A DNA stretch of 64,000 bases, from positions 3,684,092-3,748,091 of the forward strand of contig NC_064044.1 of assembly GCF_932526225.1 (NCBI RefSeq), written 5' to 3'. Source of the stretch: Nematostella vectensis. Lineage: Eukaryota > Cnidaria > Anthozoa > Actiniaria > Edwardsiidae. A program made the translations under genes and the position numbers. Each line of letters begins with the position of its first letter. Position 1 is the stretch's first letter. Shown piece by piece: positions 1 to 13,521 of the stretch. The notes under the pieces are model-generated. The model worked only from the letters and a program-made list of their open reading frames with translations, was not told where the DNA came from and did no database searches.

Positions 1-380
1 CATGTCCTTATACCTTTTTTCTTTTCAATATCATGACACACCATGAACAGTATAATTATTATTTTTATAAAAAGTTTAAAAAAAACAACTATTAAATCAC
101 TATCCGTGAGAAAAAGCGCTAACAGTGAGAATCGATCTTGGGTGGCTGGGGTAGTAGACAGGTGTCGCACCACTAGACTAACGTGGCATCAGGGAAGGGT
201 CATTATTTAATGGGGGAGGGGGGGCTGCTATGTTTGTGTTTTTGAGCGGCAATTTGGGTGGGGGCTTAAAATGTGAAACAGGGTTTTGGGAGGGCCTTAT
301 TTTTTAAACAGGTATCAATTTCCAAGCCTCCTTAAAATCTGGAATTTTAAAATTTTTCTTGGTAGACCCCAGACCCCCTA

Positions 381-680
381 CAAAATAGATCAATGAATGT
401 GATGCACCTTCTGCTTACACTTTCACGACAATTGTTTTGCTAGCATTTTAAACCATTATCCATTATCTTCTTTTCCAGTTTTGTGTTTTTTTACTTCCAT
501 GAATCTGCAAATTTCAATTCATTTCAAAGTCAAAATAGATCAATGAATGTGATGCACCTTCTGCTTACACTTTCACGACAATTGTTTTGCTAGCATTTTA
601 AACCATTATCCATTATCTTCTTTTCCAGTTTTGTGTTTTTTTACTTCCATGAATCTGCAAATTTCAATTCATTTCAAAGT
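381..680. repeat. Tandem duplication, 2 x 150 bp
   Basis: Positions 381-530 and 531-680 appear identical by eye over the full 150 bp (each begins CAAAATAGATCAATG and ends ATTTCAAAGT). Such identity points to a recent duplication or an assembly artefact. Confidence 0.9.
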
Positions 681-2071
681 CCACCCACCCCCTTACCAAC
701 TTTTCAGATTAGTGGTGAAAATATATGCATGCATATAGCATGCCCCAGACCCCCTGTGCAATAGTATTTACACCCCTGAAAAATGGCCTTATAAACAACA
801 CTTCTCCTGGCTTAATAGTATTTAAGGTCAGCTCCTCCGCCCCTTCATGGGCATGCCTAAGTTAGCCCCCCCCCCCCCTCACACAAAACAATTTGGCATG
901 GAAGGGGGGGGGGGGGGTGGGAGGGGGCAGTTCCTGTCTCCCCATTATTTGAATTTGAAACTGCTACACTCATACCATACCCCGGTTAATAAAATATAAA
1001 GCATATATTTTTCTTCTTTGCAGTGCCCAATCCCCTTTTTGTTTGTACTGCACATATTTTATCTTGGTTACACTGCTAGGTTATTTATTCATTAGTGATA
1101 CCGTGTGTGGCTTTTGAGGGGTTTTGAGCGGATCGTATTTTATGTCCTTCGGTGTTGTGTTACCTGGAAATTATTCAATCCTCTAACTTTGACTCAAATT
1201 TGCATAGGAACAAACAAAATATCTCAAAAGCCGCACACGGTCTGGTATAAGTGTGTAAATGGTGATTGACATAAGCCATAAAACGTAAAGTAAAACCCGT
1301 CAAAAAATAAACCATTTCGTCAAACATAAAAACAAAAGGATTATTGTATTCCCCATTTATTAAGATGTCCAATGACAAAACATGAGCATATATTCGATTA
1401 AATCTGACGCGCGTATCGACATTTTTCCACGATACTTTGGGTTTTTTGGCGTCCCGCGGGCTGAAGGCACCCCGCAATCTTGACTACATTTAACTTCTTA
1501 TTAAAATAATGGGTTTATTACATTTGTGGGCTCTGGATTCATACGGTTACATAAGTTGGTGCTTCTGGAAGAACGTGCCGTACGTAGAGCATCTCACAAC
1601 TAGAGTATAATTTCAATAAACTAACCAATATGCTTTTTTTGTTCTGGGGGAGGGCCATTATTTTTGTTCGCCTTTTTGTGGGAGGGTCACAATTTTTGTG
1701 CTTAAAATTGGGGGAGGGTCTAACTTTTTGAACAAGAAAAAAATTCAACTTAGCAGCCACCTTCACCCCCGATAAATAATGACCTTTCCCTTACTGATTC
1801 GACGTGTAACTAAAATTAGCTTTAGTACTATTTACTTTTTTGCTAGCATGTCAAGTTTCAGCATATTCTTTCCGAAAACAAAATAAAATACCCACAATAA
1901 TTGATCACGTTACTGTCATAAAATGTGTTTTGTGCATGTAAACATTCTAGAAAGGCGCAAAATCGTTGTTCGATTAATTTGTACGAGTTTTATTTGATAT
2001 TTAGTTTAGTTGATTGGGAAGAATTATTAGTTTGTGGAAATCTATCCTCTTCTATTTTGTCCTTCAAACAC

Positions 2072-2136
2072 AGGCTTTCGCGAACGCCAGCCCAGCGAAA
2101 TACAGAGAAAAAGAGGCCTCTGCTAGCAGGGAACTT
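2072..2136 (+). repeat. Relic of a transposon terminal repeat
   Basis: This stretch, with CGAACGCCAGCCCAGCGAA and CTCTGCTAGCAGGGAA, matches the right terminal repeat of the 0.8-kb element at 44056-44853. Only one end is present here, so it is a solo end or truncated copy. Confidence 0.6.
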
Positions 2137-4758
2137 ATTAAGGTATACAAGAGTGAAACTGAGGAAAAGCTGTCCCAAAATCAAAACTTCAGTAAATAAC
2201 CCTTATCTATTTTCAAAACTCTACTATCAATGTTCTACCATCGAAAAATGACATGGGATTTGTATTTTTAATGAATTTAGGAAAATGTGAAAAAAAAGCC
2301 AAAACATGTAGCTGTTTCCTTCACATTTTTTACAAGTATTACCCGACCAGGGAAAACGTACACTAGCAAAAAAATGTGTTATTTTTGGATCATTCTGAAA
2401 AATCGACGAAACGCATTTTGTTTTATGATGAACGCTTTCAATTAGTGGTGATGACGAAAAGATCTGGCTTTGCTGATATCGTTTCTTAACGACCTTGTCT
2501 CTTAGGACAATGTTCTTAAAACTCGGAAGATAGTTCCCTTGAAATTCAAAATATCGTTTAACAGTTCGGAACATCGCTTTTTAGAAATTCTTAATAACTT
2601 TTACCCATTAACAGCGGTTGGTCTTAGAATTTACCTTTTGCCATTTGCACTGACAAAGTTGTTTTGAAAATTACGGTGCATACGATGAAAATAGAGCAGT
2701 TCCTACTCATCTTTCCTTCAGGTGTACTTAGATATATTCTTGTTGATACATTCTAGAATGCTAAGAACCTTTAATCCGTTTTAAGCTACTTAAACAAGTA
2801 ATAAACAATACAGACCGATCATTATCGCTTCACCTGCGCCTCCTTTCGTAGATCTTTTTTGCGAATAACAGTTTCTCATAATAACAGTACTATTTTGATT
2901 AAGGTCCAATATTGAAAAGATTGTTCCCACGCTGTTAATGAATCATTCTGAACACGCCGAAGGGTTCTTTGCGGATCAAGTACAAATTTCGCGAAGAGAG
3001 ACTTAGACATTAAGCAGACCATCGATATTAAATATGTTATCTGGAGTCAGTTTCCGTAAATCGAGATTTTTTCCCCATATATCCTTGTGTTCTCTACTGT
3101 TTTTAATATTGACATTGAGTTTTCGAGTATCAATTGTTTTCATCGTAACAACTTAAAAGGCTATCTATAATTGTCTATTTCCAGTCGCGAACTACCAATT
3201 AGAGTTTCATTAAAGCTTTCTAATTTCTTCTTAAAATGCATTTAGTGGCACATATGATTTGTTATTATGGGCTCAGTGATAAATCTTTCTGAAAATCACG
3301 TTATTTATAAACTATTTCTATAAGTTAATAAAAGCTAAATCAATTTACCCATCATGTATACCCAATTCTATGATTGCTTTAATTGCGAATTTTACTTCAG
3401 GTTTACAATGTTTTAGGATGAGAAACTTCGATTGTAAAGCTTTTTATTTTGACATTTAAGTCATTTTCCCTGCTGTGACGCAAATTAAAGAACGAAAGAA
3501 ATAAAAACAGAAGATGATATCTGTATGATTCATTATGTAGCGTGAATGATAAAGTTTGCATAAGTTTGTTTGTATCCACTGTAGCACTTTCGCCGGCGTT
3601 GTAGGACGCGTATAGATGAGTCAATAAGAAAACAGAGTCGTTTGTTTCCCATTGAAAAAGATGATCGAGTATCCCGCTGGCTTTTACAAAAACCTTTCTC
3701 GTTTAAGTCGCCTTTCACAGGTGCTTTCAATTGAGTACTAATCCGCAGGAAATTACAACTCACGCAGAAATCACACATTGTATCGAAAGACGAGAAATAA
3801 CATGGGCTGCATACTTCATCACACCCTAAAGGAGCATACAAATTTGATTCTCCTTTTCAACTTCATACCATAGAGGCTTCCTAAATCATTTATCAATTAG
3901 TTTATTGGAATAAAAGCTTTAAAAGCTTGTTAATTTGATGGAAAGCCACGCATTTGTTTAGGGGCCTTCTGTTTTGCCTCCCGGAGACCAAACTGCGTCT
4001 TGTTTATTTCCTCAAAGTTGTTTCACTGAATTAAAAATTTTCAGCGTCTTAGAAACCTAGCCACGCTTTGATTGGCCCTGAAAAATATAAACAAACAATC
4101 TCCATCCTCACCGGATTAGAAAGAATGGTTAAACCATAAAAGATAAAGACAACCGTTGTCCAAATACCGTCTCAAAGTAAAGCAATGTGGGACTGTATTG
4201 CACGCGAAATGACGGCTCGATGCCTTTGTTATTCATTCATTCATAAGAAACACTGCACAAAAGGTAGGAGCCAGTAATTTAAAAGGTCAACGTTTAGTCT
4301 TCGGTTTTTCATTGTCAACAAGCTGAACGTAGCGTTAAAGGAAGCGAAGCCATCAGTGCTAATTATACAAGAGGAAAGTATTTATTTTCTCTTTTAATTG
4401 ACCGGTGCTTACCGGCTCTCGTTCTAACAAGTCTCGCACGTGGATTAGGTTAGAAGAGCTAATATGGTGATTAGAAATGCAAAGTCGAGCGCCGTGAGAG
4501 AAAAACGAGTGAGCAAAGCGGTGCGCTTTTAAGCACTGACTCAAGTACCTTAACTCAATTACTAGCAGCAATAATCAATACAAAATCTCCACAATAAAAG
4601 CAGCTTTATAACAGTTAAGCAGATAACTACCATTTTATATTTTCATGTAAAATGCCGCCTAACCTAGAGAACGTGTACCGTATAATATACATATGTACAG
4701 TGACTTTTTAAAGGTCTCATAATTCAAATTTACTCTTTATCAATATAAATGTTTTTGT

Positions 4759-5475
4759 TTAGATTCTTGGGGAGCCGTTTCCTGATAATATTTCAAGTCT
4801 TTGCGCAACAGAAAATCCATTGACTACAGCATCGGCGCGCGCTCGTTTCCTGAAAACTGAACTTGGTCCGCTTGATTCACCCCTCAGTGTGTCCGATAAG
4901 GATTTAATATAATTGCATGCAATCCTGAGAATCTCTAGTTTGGTCACTCTTCGCTTACTCTGTGGCACAGGGATGCATTTCTTTAGACTGTCCAGTGCTC
5001 TGTTAAGAGATTTCATGCGCCGTCGTTCACGATCGTTCGCGCGAAGCCTGCGAATCCGTTTCATTGGCTCTGCTTTAACACAGGGGGATGGGACGCCAGT
5101 GTTTAACTCCTCATCACCGCTCCACGTGCCGGTGGGGGATTCGCTACCAGTTGTACCTCCCTCGCAAGAGCCCACAGAATATCCATAACCGTCGGTAAAA
5201 TTTTCGCTGACTTCTTGCACAAAACCAGTTTCTGTTAAACCTTTTGATAAATCTGACCCCGACAGGCGATCGCCATCGGCCCCGCTTGAGTCAAATCTCG
5301 GGTTAAACAATCCCGCGTCGCCCCGTCGGGATCCGGCGTCTCTGCCAGGGGACGTATTTTCCTCTCGATATTCATCTTCGTAAAGACAAGACGTTATTTC
5401 CCGGCAAAATGTATCCTCAAAGGAGAAATTTGGCTCAGCGTATAAACCACGGTCGTGATCGAACATGCCTTCCAT
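4759..5475 (-). CDS. Group A bHLH transcription factor (Atonal/Neurogenin-like)
   Basis: Predicted 238-aa DNA-binding transcription factor of the nucleus. The bHLH domain lies at about residues 143-197: a basic region with RANDRERRRMKSLN (the E..R contact motif), helix 1 with LNRALDSLKK, a short loop, and helix 2 with TKLEILRIACNYIKSLSDTL. The ILRIACNYI core is shared with ATOH8/Net; the rest is closer to Neurogenin/NeuroD. I place it in the Atonal superfamily without naming an orthologue. The N-terminal 140 residues are acidic and Ser/Gly-rich, possibly an activation region. The frame stays open to 5601, but I start at 5475 because a splice-acceptor-like TTTTAATCGTAG ends at 5488 just upstream, making the extra 42 codons probably intron. 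Coding is in one exon. Such genes usually act in neural or cnidocyte differentiation; that role is inferred here. Confidence 0.88.
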   Translation of the reverse strand: MEGMFDHDRGLYAEPNFSFEDTFCREITSCLYEDEYREENTSPGRDAGSRRGDAGLFNPRFDSSGADGDRLSGSDLSKGLTETGFVQEVSENFTDGYGYSVGSCEGGTTGSESPTGTWSGDEELNTGVPSPCVKAEPMKRIRRLRANDRERRRMKSLNRALDSLKKCIPVPQSKRRVTKLEILRIACNYIKSLSDTLRGESSGPSSVFRKRARADAVVNGFSVAQRLEILSGNGSPRI

Positions 5476-5845
5476 GTTGGAACTACGATTAAAACGACAT
5501 AAGGCAATTAAACAATATACCACTTGGTAAATTGACTTAGCGAGTACTGAGCGCGCGATTATCTGGGTGATAGGGCTAGTAATTTTACGTCCAATTTGCA
5601 CACTCTGTTAGAATAAAACCTTTCTTCTAGGTGACAACAAACAATTGAAAAAGAAACTTATAACACGTCCTGCAAATATAAGCCTTCAATTAAAAACTTT
5701 ACCACTTTTTCCCGGGAAAATTAACTTTCTCTCATAATAAGGGTAATAAGGAAGATTGAATTTTCCGTTTTCTTTTATGGAGAAATAATTCTTTATAAAA
5801 GTTGTAAATAATATTACAAACGAGAATGAATATTTTTATGCTTAC

Positions 5846-5890
5846 CACTTCGATGCTTCAGAAGTGAGGACTTCTCGCTGCAGTTTGTTG
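5846..5890 (-). other. Probable 5' UTR exon of the bHLH gene
   Basis: On the minus strand CATCGAAGTG is followed by GTAAGC, a good donor at 5845/5844, and the acceptor before the coding exon ends near 5488. This predicts a 5' UTR intron of about 360 bp. The upstream limit is set only by the TATA box spacing, so the start is approximate. Confidence 0.5.
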
Positions 5891-5920
5891 TAAGAAATGA
5901 GCAGGGAGCGTGTAAATGGC

Positions 5921-5927
5921 TTATATA
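5921..5927 (-). promoter_or_regulatory. TATA box of the bHLH gene
   Basis: The minus strand reads GCTATATAAGCC here. It lies about 30 bp upstream of the probable first exon and about 75 bp before its splice donor, so spacing fits a focused core promoter. Confidence 0.6.
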
Positions 5928-8900
5928 GCACTTCTGGACGCTGTCATGCCTGGCCTAAACAATACGGACCTCTTGTGCGAGACAACAGCCACTGAATAGA
6001 CTCCGGTGTCGCTGGGTAGGGGCCTATCCCTGCGTGAATAATCAAAGCATCAACCAATTATGGTTTGTTTGGCAAGTGGGGAGATGAAAAGTAAAAGGAG
6101 TGAAATTGCCACGGGGTCGGCTTGGTAATTTATTAAAAGCTAAACTAATTAAAGTTAACCTTAACTAAAAAAAATGCCATTAAGTCATAGACAGGAAAAT
6201 TGAAAATCAAATTTCACGTCTTTAAATCGTTGAGAAAAGGTTTCCAAAATTGAGGGAGCAGAGTTGTTTATTTCTGGGCTTAAACAAACATAGGGTGTTG
6301 TTACTTCGCGCGTGAGCTATTCATGGATTACAATGCCGAAAAGCCATTTCTATCTGAACATTTTTGTTTGGCGGTTTTTCATAACTCTACCGACAGTGCA
6401 GCGATTGTCTATTACGAAGCCCGCATGGCAGCAATCATCCCTACACGCTTTATTAATCAGATTTGCACTGCTCTTAGACACCAGTTCCTTAAGCAACACG
6501 CCTCTTACCCGATGTGAAACTTTTTTTGCAAGTTTCACCGATCTATACCTCGCGCATGCGCAATTAAGGCAGAGCTCATATGAGAATGAAACTTGAGTTA
6601 AATGAATGAAAGTCACTCGTAAGACAGACAGTTTTGAGGTGTTTTTTAGCTGTTATCGAGGTCTTTACTCTATTGTCCGTCCACTTAAACCTGTTTTATT
6701 TTTTTTCCTCAAAACACATACGAACTAATTAGCATTTTGATGTGTGACTCGATGTCCCGCCAAATACAGCGTGTTCGCGCGCGTTTTTGCTGCGCCGTTG
6801 GATTCTCGCTGCACGCGTGCCAGCCCATTTGAACCACAGGGAGCAGCTCTATTCAGTTTGTTTTTAACGATTTATACTGCAAGAGAACTTCAAATTTGCT
6901 CTCAGTTTTGACAACCCGGCATTTCTGCCTAATTATAATAACAAAACTAGGCGAAATCCGAAAGCATATTTACCGAGCAAAGGCCTCAACTGTCATCAAT
7001 GAGATAAGTTCAATTACAAGTTAGAAGATTGTAATTTCATTCAAACTCGAAAAACTTTTAAAAGCGTCGAAAATTCGTGGTCCGGGGGCTTCCCAAAGAT
7101 GGACAAGATCGACAAAAACTCCAAAACGGCCCATCCCTTTAACCGAAACCTCAAGTTGAGGAAATCTCGACAGATTGGCCTTCCGTTCGAAGCTTGCTCA
7201 CAACATGTTCCTATAAAAAGAGTCCTTTGTTTCCGTTTAACAAAAGATGCATGTTTGAGGCTAGGTCTAGTAATAATTGGTATTTTGATGGCTGTAGTGT
7301 CTCGGGTGGGCCGCTTTATTCCTAGCACAATATAATGACTTCGGGGTGGGTCGTACCGATTGTTGGCCCACGTTTCCCCCATCTGATATTCAAGGCTACA
7401 ACAGCGTCACAGAACAATGTGTGTAAAGCAGGCCTTAGGAGACTTAACAATGCACATCAATTATGATACGCGCTCTACCCATACGGTGATTTCTTAGGTA
7501 ACTGCAAAATAATGAGAAAAGACCCTACAATCGCCGCACACGTGCGGGCGTACAGTCGCGTATGGCGGTCCACTGTCTCATTCACATGCTGTAGAGGCGG
7601 CCTTCAAGGTTTGCTTAGGCTTCGTGAAATCTGCAAAAGCATGGGGATATGATGATTAGACCCAGCGAGCTTGTGGCTTGAGAACCCATGTCAAGCACTA
7701 TACTACGTAGGGTGAATCTCTCATTATCCTCTTGTGCAATACTTTAAGTAAAGCCAGGAGGTATGGTATAAGACTTAAATTACGCACATGAGCGAATATA
7801 CAACACACAAGGCTGATATTGATAATTTTTATCGAGTATAATACCCTTTTTTATGGAAAGGCCTTGAAGGTGAAGGCTTAGCAGGGTGACCAACCCTTCC
7901 GCCCCTTTTGCCAATGATGAGAAGGATCTAGATGAATAGCTAATAAGGCTCTGAGGACTTTCCCACTCGTCTTAAGTTTCACAGGTTTCGTCATGAAACC
8001 CTAACCTCGTGAGGCTCAAAAGTCTACATTAATGTCTTTTTATTATTATGTAAATGACTCGATTAGCTCACGCTAAGATTCCAAAGATTCCCTGCAAAGT
8101 GTTCCTCGACGTTCTACTCTCGTTTTGGGAACTTGTCCAAGTAATTAAATGCAGGCGTTTGCGTAAATCATCTCATATTCTTGTGGCGTTCGGTGCTAGC
8201 GTGTGCGGTAGTGAAACCCTAAACAGTAGAACACCCGCGAATCTGAACACCCACTAATTCACCCATTCACTAAAGTGTTTATAGCACCCAGCAAATAAAT
8301 ACTGCTTACAGATTCAACACGCGACGTCAAAGTACCATTACTAATATCATTGCTGGGTTATCATAACCCTGTATAACTCCCAAATGCCCCAATTTTAACA
8401 TCCAAGCACCGTCTCGGATCACAAGGGAAAGCCTCCAAAAATACTAGAAAAAAAATAGTCCTTTGTTCAGGATATCTGTCTATCGGAATTAATTAAGGGC
8501 TCTTGAAAATAAGCATTACTATTTGAAGTTTGATGTGTTTTGTAAGACTCCGTGTAAGACTGTGGGATGAATGGGCGAAGTCGAGTTGTTAGGATAGACA
8601 CGCGGGGAGCACAAAAACAACAGTCATAACGAAAGTCGAAGAGGAAAATCCGTGAGAACCCCACGACTGCTCTGCACTACACCACGTGTGGATTGCTAAA
8701 ATAACCCGCCTTTTCAACCCCTGTTTCACTAAAACTCAAAATAAAGTCGAGCACGGATGCAATTCGACTTTGTGATATGAATTTGGCGGGAACCGTTCAC
8801 ACCCTGGGTGCGACTTTAGGATTCCTCTTTGTTTCTATTCTTCGGGATAACGAGAAGCGGTGTTGGTTTAGTCGCTGAGAATAAAGGAAATATCAGTTCT

Positions 8901-10239
8901 GGAGAGCTTGTATTGTATAATTTTCACTGGGGTACATCTGTCAGAGCTAGTCAACCCTGGGAAACAAGCTCTCAGTTCTTCATCCGGGAACCTTAGTTCT
9001 GTCTGCCAAGTATTTATCTAGGGAGGGCTCGAAGTCTCAGGAGCTCGGTGCCTTTAGGGTTTTGGACTCTTTGAACAAAACAAAATTGAATTATCTGCTC
9101 CTCCCCTGGCTATTTTCCCTTATCAGGAAAATCTCGTGATTTTTTTGTCTTTTTTTCCATTCAATAAACAATTTGGACCAATTTGACTCTAGGTAATAAA
9201 TATTGTCTATTTAAAAAGAAAATATTTAACCTCCCTAAACTTAAGAAAATAAATATAAGGACCTTTAGAAGTCTTTCCATCGATCCCGAGCGTCAAGACT
9301 TGCAGTTTGGGTTATCGCTAGAGATCTAATGACTTGTTTTGGTGTTTGTGTTAAGAGGACCATCTTCATCCAAATCAGATAAGAAAAAAAGTTTAAGCAC
9401 AAAAACAATCGAAAAATGAAAAATACTAATTAAGTACTACCATCTGGAGCACATATGTCGTAGAGTAAAAATGGGATATTCATATCTAACCAAAAACACT
9501 AGACATTCGTTTGGAATCCGAGTTGGTTACTACAATGTTTTGGTAGGTTTTAACAAGGCACGAAAGTATGTGGGAATACTATAATAAGTATGTATGCTTT
9601 GATAGCAATATTACAGAAAGCTGAATCAAGTTTACGTTTCGCATATTCATGTTAAACAAGTCTGTAATTCAACAAGTCTGTAAATAAAAGCTCTTTTTCC
9701 AGCTATCATCCTCGTTTTATTAGTACTTCTCTGTTACTGACAAATGTTCAACGTTACAAGTGGTACAAAGAGTTCATCGGTACACTTTTATCTGATCCTC
9801 TTAGCTCATTCTAACATATTTTTCTCCATCTGTCAACGAGTAAACTAGTTTTCCCTGTAATCCGCTCACTAACGACAGATGCCCGAGGGATACTAGACTC
9901 GATTGATTCGCTGCCGAACCTTGCCTTCCCCGATTTTATCAACTTAAAAAAAAGAAGTTTAGATTCTCATTTGCATGATATCAAGATTTCAAATCAATAG
10001 TAATGACACAGATTACTAAAAACGTTTAAAAGTCTAAAGAGTAATTAAAGGTTAAACTCGGTTGGACGCATCAGCTTTGATTTGTTTTCTGTGTGTGATA
10101 TTTTCGCCTAATCTCATTATTCTGTTCTCGCCGCCAGTAAATATTGTTTTATAGTTTTTATTTTGTAGCATACGATGAGCCCAGTCATGAAATGATAAAA
10201 AAAAAATCAATAGCTGAAAGGAACTGGAAGCCTTTTGGA

Positions 10240-10470
10240 AAGGGAGAAAGGTTGAATTCTTAAAAGATAGAATGAGTTTCGATGGGAAACAGCATGAAAG
10301 GAAGGTGGGGGGGGGGGGGGGGAGATAAAAGAAGAGGAATGGAAGAAAGGAATATACAAAGAAAAACAAGAATCGAGATAGGAAATGATTTAGGAAGAAA
10401 AGAAGTAAGTAATGGGTGAAAACAACGAAAAGAAGATGAAAAAGGAAGTGTAAGGAAAGAAAGAGGGAGA
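10240..10470 (+). repeat. Polypurine tract with a G-run
   Basis: About 230 bp of almost pure purine on the plus strand (GAAAGGAAGG-type), including an uninterrupted run of about 17 G near 10306-10322. The long minus-strand frame across it is a by-product of the missing stop codons. Confidence 0.8.
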
Positions 10471-11861
10471 TACCTGTAAAATCAGTTAATCTATAGTCGA
10501 GCACCAGAACACTTAGCTTAGTGTACTAAAGTTTTTATTATTCTGCGAACTCGGCGACTTCCAAAAGCTAAATCGCCTTCTCGCTTCCGTCAAATACTAA
10601 AGCGGGTACATTGGCCGGACTGAAATAAATTGTTTTAAAGTCACGCGACCCCTTCACAAGGCGCCGGCCAATCAAAAAGTACCAAAATGTAATTCCGTTC
10701 TTTTGAATGACAGAAGCCTGAAATCGCTGTAGCATTTGGAATTTGTTGGCGAGTTCGCCGAATATTGAAAATTGTAATAACCGACTTGAAAATTTCAGTC
10801 TCATGCCTTTTTACCCTTAACCAGTTAACGGTTCAGCTTTCATTCTTGAAAATAATAACACTGCTTGGAGGTTAAAAATTGCTTGGAGGTTAATGGCATT
10901 TCCAAGTTATTTAGGGGAGGGGGAGGGTGCACAAAAGCCATTGCCCCCCCCACCCCACCCCTCTTACGGTCCTCTTCGACTTACGATACTTTACAATAGT
11001 GAGAAGGCTATTAGTTATGACAATGTGTTGGTAAAATTGGAAATTCATTTTTAGTCGGTAACTTAATAAAAGGCCCGGATTTTACTGTTACGATTCGAGC
11101 CCACAACCTTATGTTTCTTTTCTATTTAAAGATCGTTCAACCTGGAACTTCCTAAGAAAGTGCGAAGAACTAAGCAAGATTAGCTAAACCGTCCTTTTTT
11201 AATACTCGCAAAGGTTTGTATGAAGATAGATATAAAAACAACATTCAAAATTTCCTATTAATCCAGCACTCAAGCAGTGGCATTTTGATGTTCGAATAAA
11301 TTGCTGTATTTTTAATTGGAAACAATAACAATGAAGTGGACTTTAAAAGCACAGTAGCATACAGACATTGGCACCAGTCGGTGAGCTAGCACAGCCCATT
11401 ACCCGTACAGTTCGGCAACCACGGACAGAACGATTAAAGCAAGTGGTTGAATCGAGTGAGACGTTCTTATGAAAGGGTTTTAGTTCAACTGTTAGATTAT
11501 CCCTTTATAAGGCAGTGATAGGGATACTCTGCTCCGTAACTAACACAACCATCTGTGCCTTGTGTAATATCCCACTTGACAGTCGAGTTGTATACCAATA
11601 GGGATCTGAGCATGCGCCGGACAAAACCAACACCACCAAGTGTTGAATCTGGAGTAAATCCAAGAAAAGCTATTACTTCAGCGTCAGTTTTGACTAAGAA
11701 TACAGCATAAAAACTAAGGTATTAATCCACATAGTTTGGACTTGGTATGTTTTAGGCCTTCGTAGTTTCGTTGACGTTTCGAGCCCTTCGTCGGGAAAGA
11801 TGAGGCTTATAAGGCTCACGCTCGAAGCGTCAGTAAAACTACTCTGTGAGGCGTAAAACCT

Positions 11862-11948
11862 TTTATGTAAACCTTGCGTTGATTTATGTAAACCTTGCGT
11901 TGATTTATGTAAACCTTGCGTTGATTTATGTAAACCTTGCGTTGATTT
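11862..11948. repeat. 21-bp tandem repeat, about 4 copies
   Basis: The unit TTTATGTAAACCTTGCGTTGA repeats about four times without visible changes. About 70 bp to the left (11757-11790) is a segment whose minus strand contains GACGAAGGG and GCTCGAAACGTC. Confidence 0.9.
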
Positions 11949-13521
11949 ACTTCCCTGATTCAACCATCCAACGCAGACCACCTCAGTTTTCCTACAGCTT
12001 TTCTGTGATATTTTCAGTCATGCCACATAGTGTTTGTAGATGACGGACGGGAGTCTACAAAGAAATATATCCTTATGTAAAAGTTTGCTTGAGATAAGCC
12101 GCCATTCAAAAACAATAGGATCGGTTATACCGCGCGATACTGGAACTTGTCTTACTTTTAAAAAAAAACCTATTTTAATGGCTAGAGCACATGTTGAAGT
12201 TGGCTGAGCAGAGGCTGGGTCCGAGTTGTGGGATCCATAAGTCTTAGCGGCCTAATTGAAAAGGACATCGCTAGATTTTTTCAAGGTATTATACATCCAC
12301 ATCTTGTCTCTTAAAGTATGATGCGATGATATGATGTGTAAAGAGTGCTAATGATAATAAAAAAAAGCTAAAATATATAAATAATTTCATGTTTCGCGCC
12401 CCTTTGTATTGCTTGATTTAAGATATTTATTTTTGATATTGTAAAATGAGACACGTGACGTTTCTTGGACAACTTTCATAGGATAGGTACAAATATATAT
12501 TATAATGTTTAGCCATTCTTTCTAGCATTACTAACTATTTTCTACTTAGCCAGCGTAATAAAGACTTTTGTTTAGGTTATACTTCATCATCATTAGTATT
12601 TTTTAATGTTTTTTTTTTACAAAGCCAATTCAGACTTTTAAATTACGAAACGTCGGAATGAAACTTCGATTGTAAATATGAAAATAATATTTTTTCAGGG
12701 CATTTTACCAGGAGTAAGTTGTAGTACACTCTACCTACAACTGTCTTAAGCAAAATCAAATCCATTCGTTGGTTGATCTTACCAGAACTGTTTTTCCATG
12801 TGAATCAGTATTATAATAACTATAACTAAAACACACGAAAGAAGCTAGTTCCTTCCTTGAATGTAATGCTTTATGATATTAGTATTTATTCGATCGACTT
12901 TTATTCCATTTTATCTTACGGACCTACCGAGTTCCACACCTAAATGAGCAAAGTGCTTGATGGTCTTTTAAACGACGAGCCAGCTGACCGTGTGAAAACC
13001 AAGACATTTTTAGTAGCTGTCAATAATCTAAAGATTCTTTATCGATGCGATTGACTGTAGTCGAGTAGGCCATTAACGGGACAATTGTCGTCGCTTTTCG
13101 CTCTTCAAATCATGTTAAACATGTCATGTTTTATAATAATACCTTCTGTTGTGTGATTCGGAGAGTGCAATATGTGGACTTTATAAGATTACACATCCGG
13201 TGAGACTAATGATCTCTTTTTAAAAAAGTAAAACTGTAGAAGGACGAGCAAAACACTTTGTACTAGCATGCTTTGTAAAACATATAAATTTCAATAGTTA
13301 AATAATATTTTGATTTCGGATTCCGACAATTGAAAATACTCCATCTCGGATTTCTAAACCCTCGTGATCTTTGAAAAATCTTGCGTTGACCATTAACCAC
13401 TCTTGTAGCATACAGGCGAGAGAAACGCAAAAGACCTTCGTAGCAACTTGAGTCTCAAACATTTTTAGTGTAGATTTCCATTCATTTTGATAATAAATGA
13501 TTCAGAACATTCATTCACTTT

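Larger units (their letters stand above)
1..4758. other. Repeat-rich intergenic stretch, no gene seen
   Basis: Short open frames occur here but none has a recognisable domain, splice-site pattern or conserved composition. The left 1.8 kb holds G-rich repeats: a segment near 190-320 is similar in inverted orientation to 1640-1800 (shared phrase GGTCATTATTTA followed by a G-run and GGCTGCTA), which suggests degraded ends of one transposon of about 1.6 kb. A relic of another transposon end lies at 2072-2136. From about 2200 to 4750 I see AT-rich unique-looking DNA, which could include 3' UTR and regulatory sequence of the bHLH gene to the right. Confidence 0.5.

Noticed and set aside
6312-6616. 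Overlapping 64-94 codon frames on both strands
   Set aside because: No domain, no splice context, and both strands equally open, as expected by chance.
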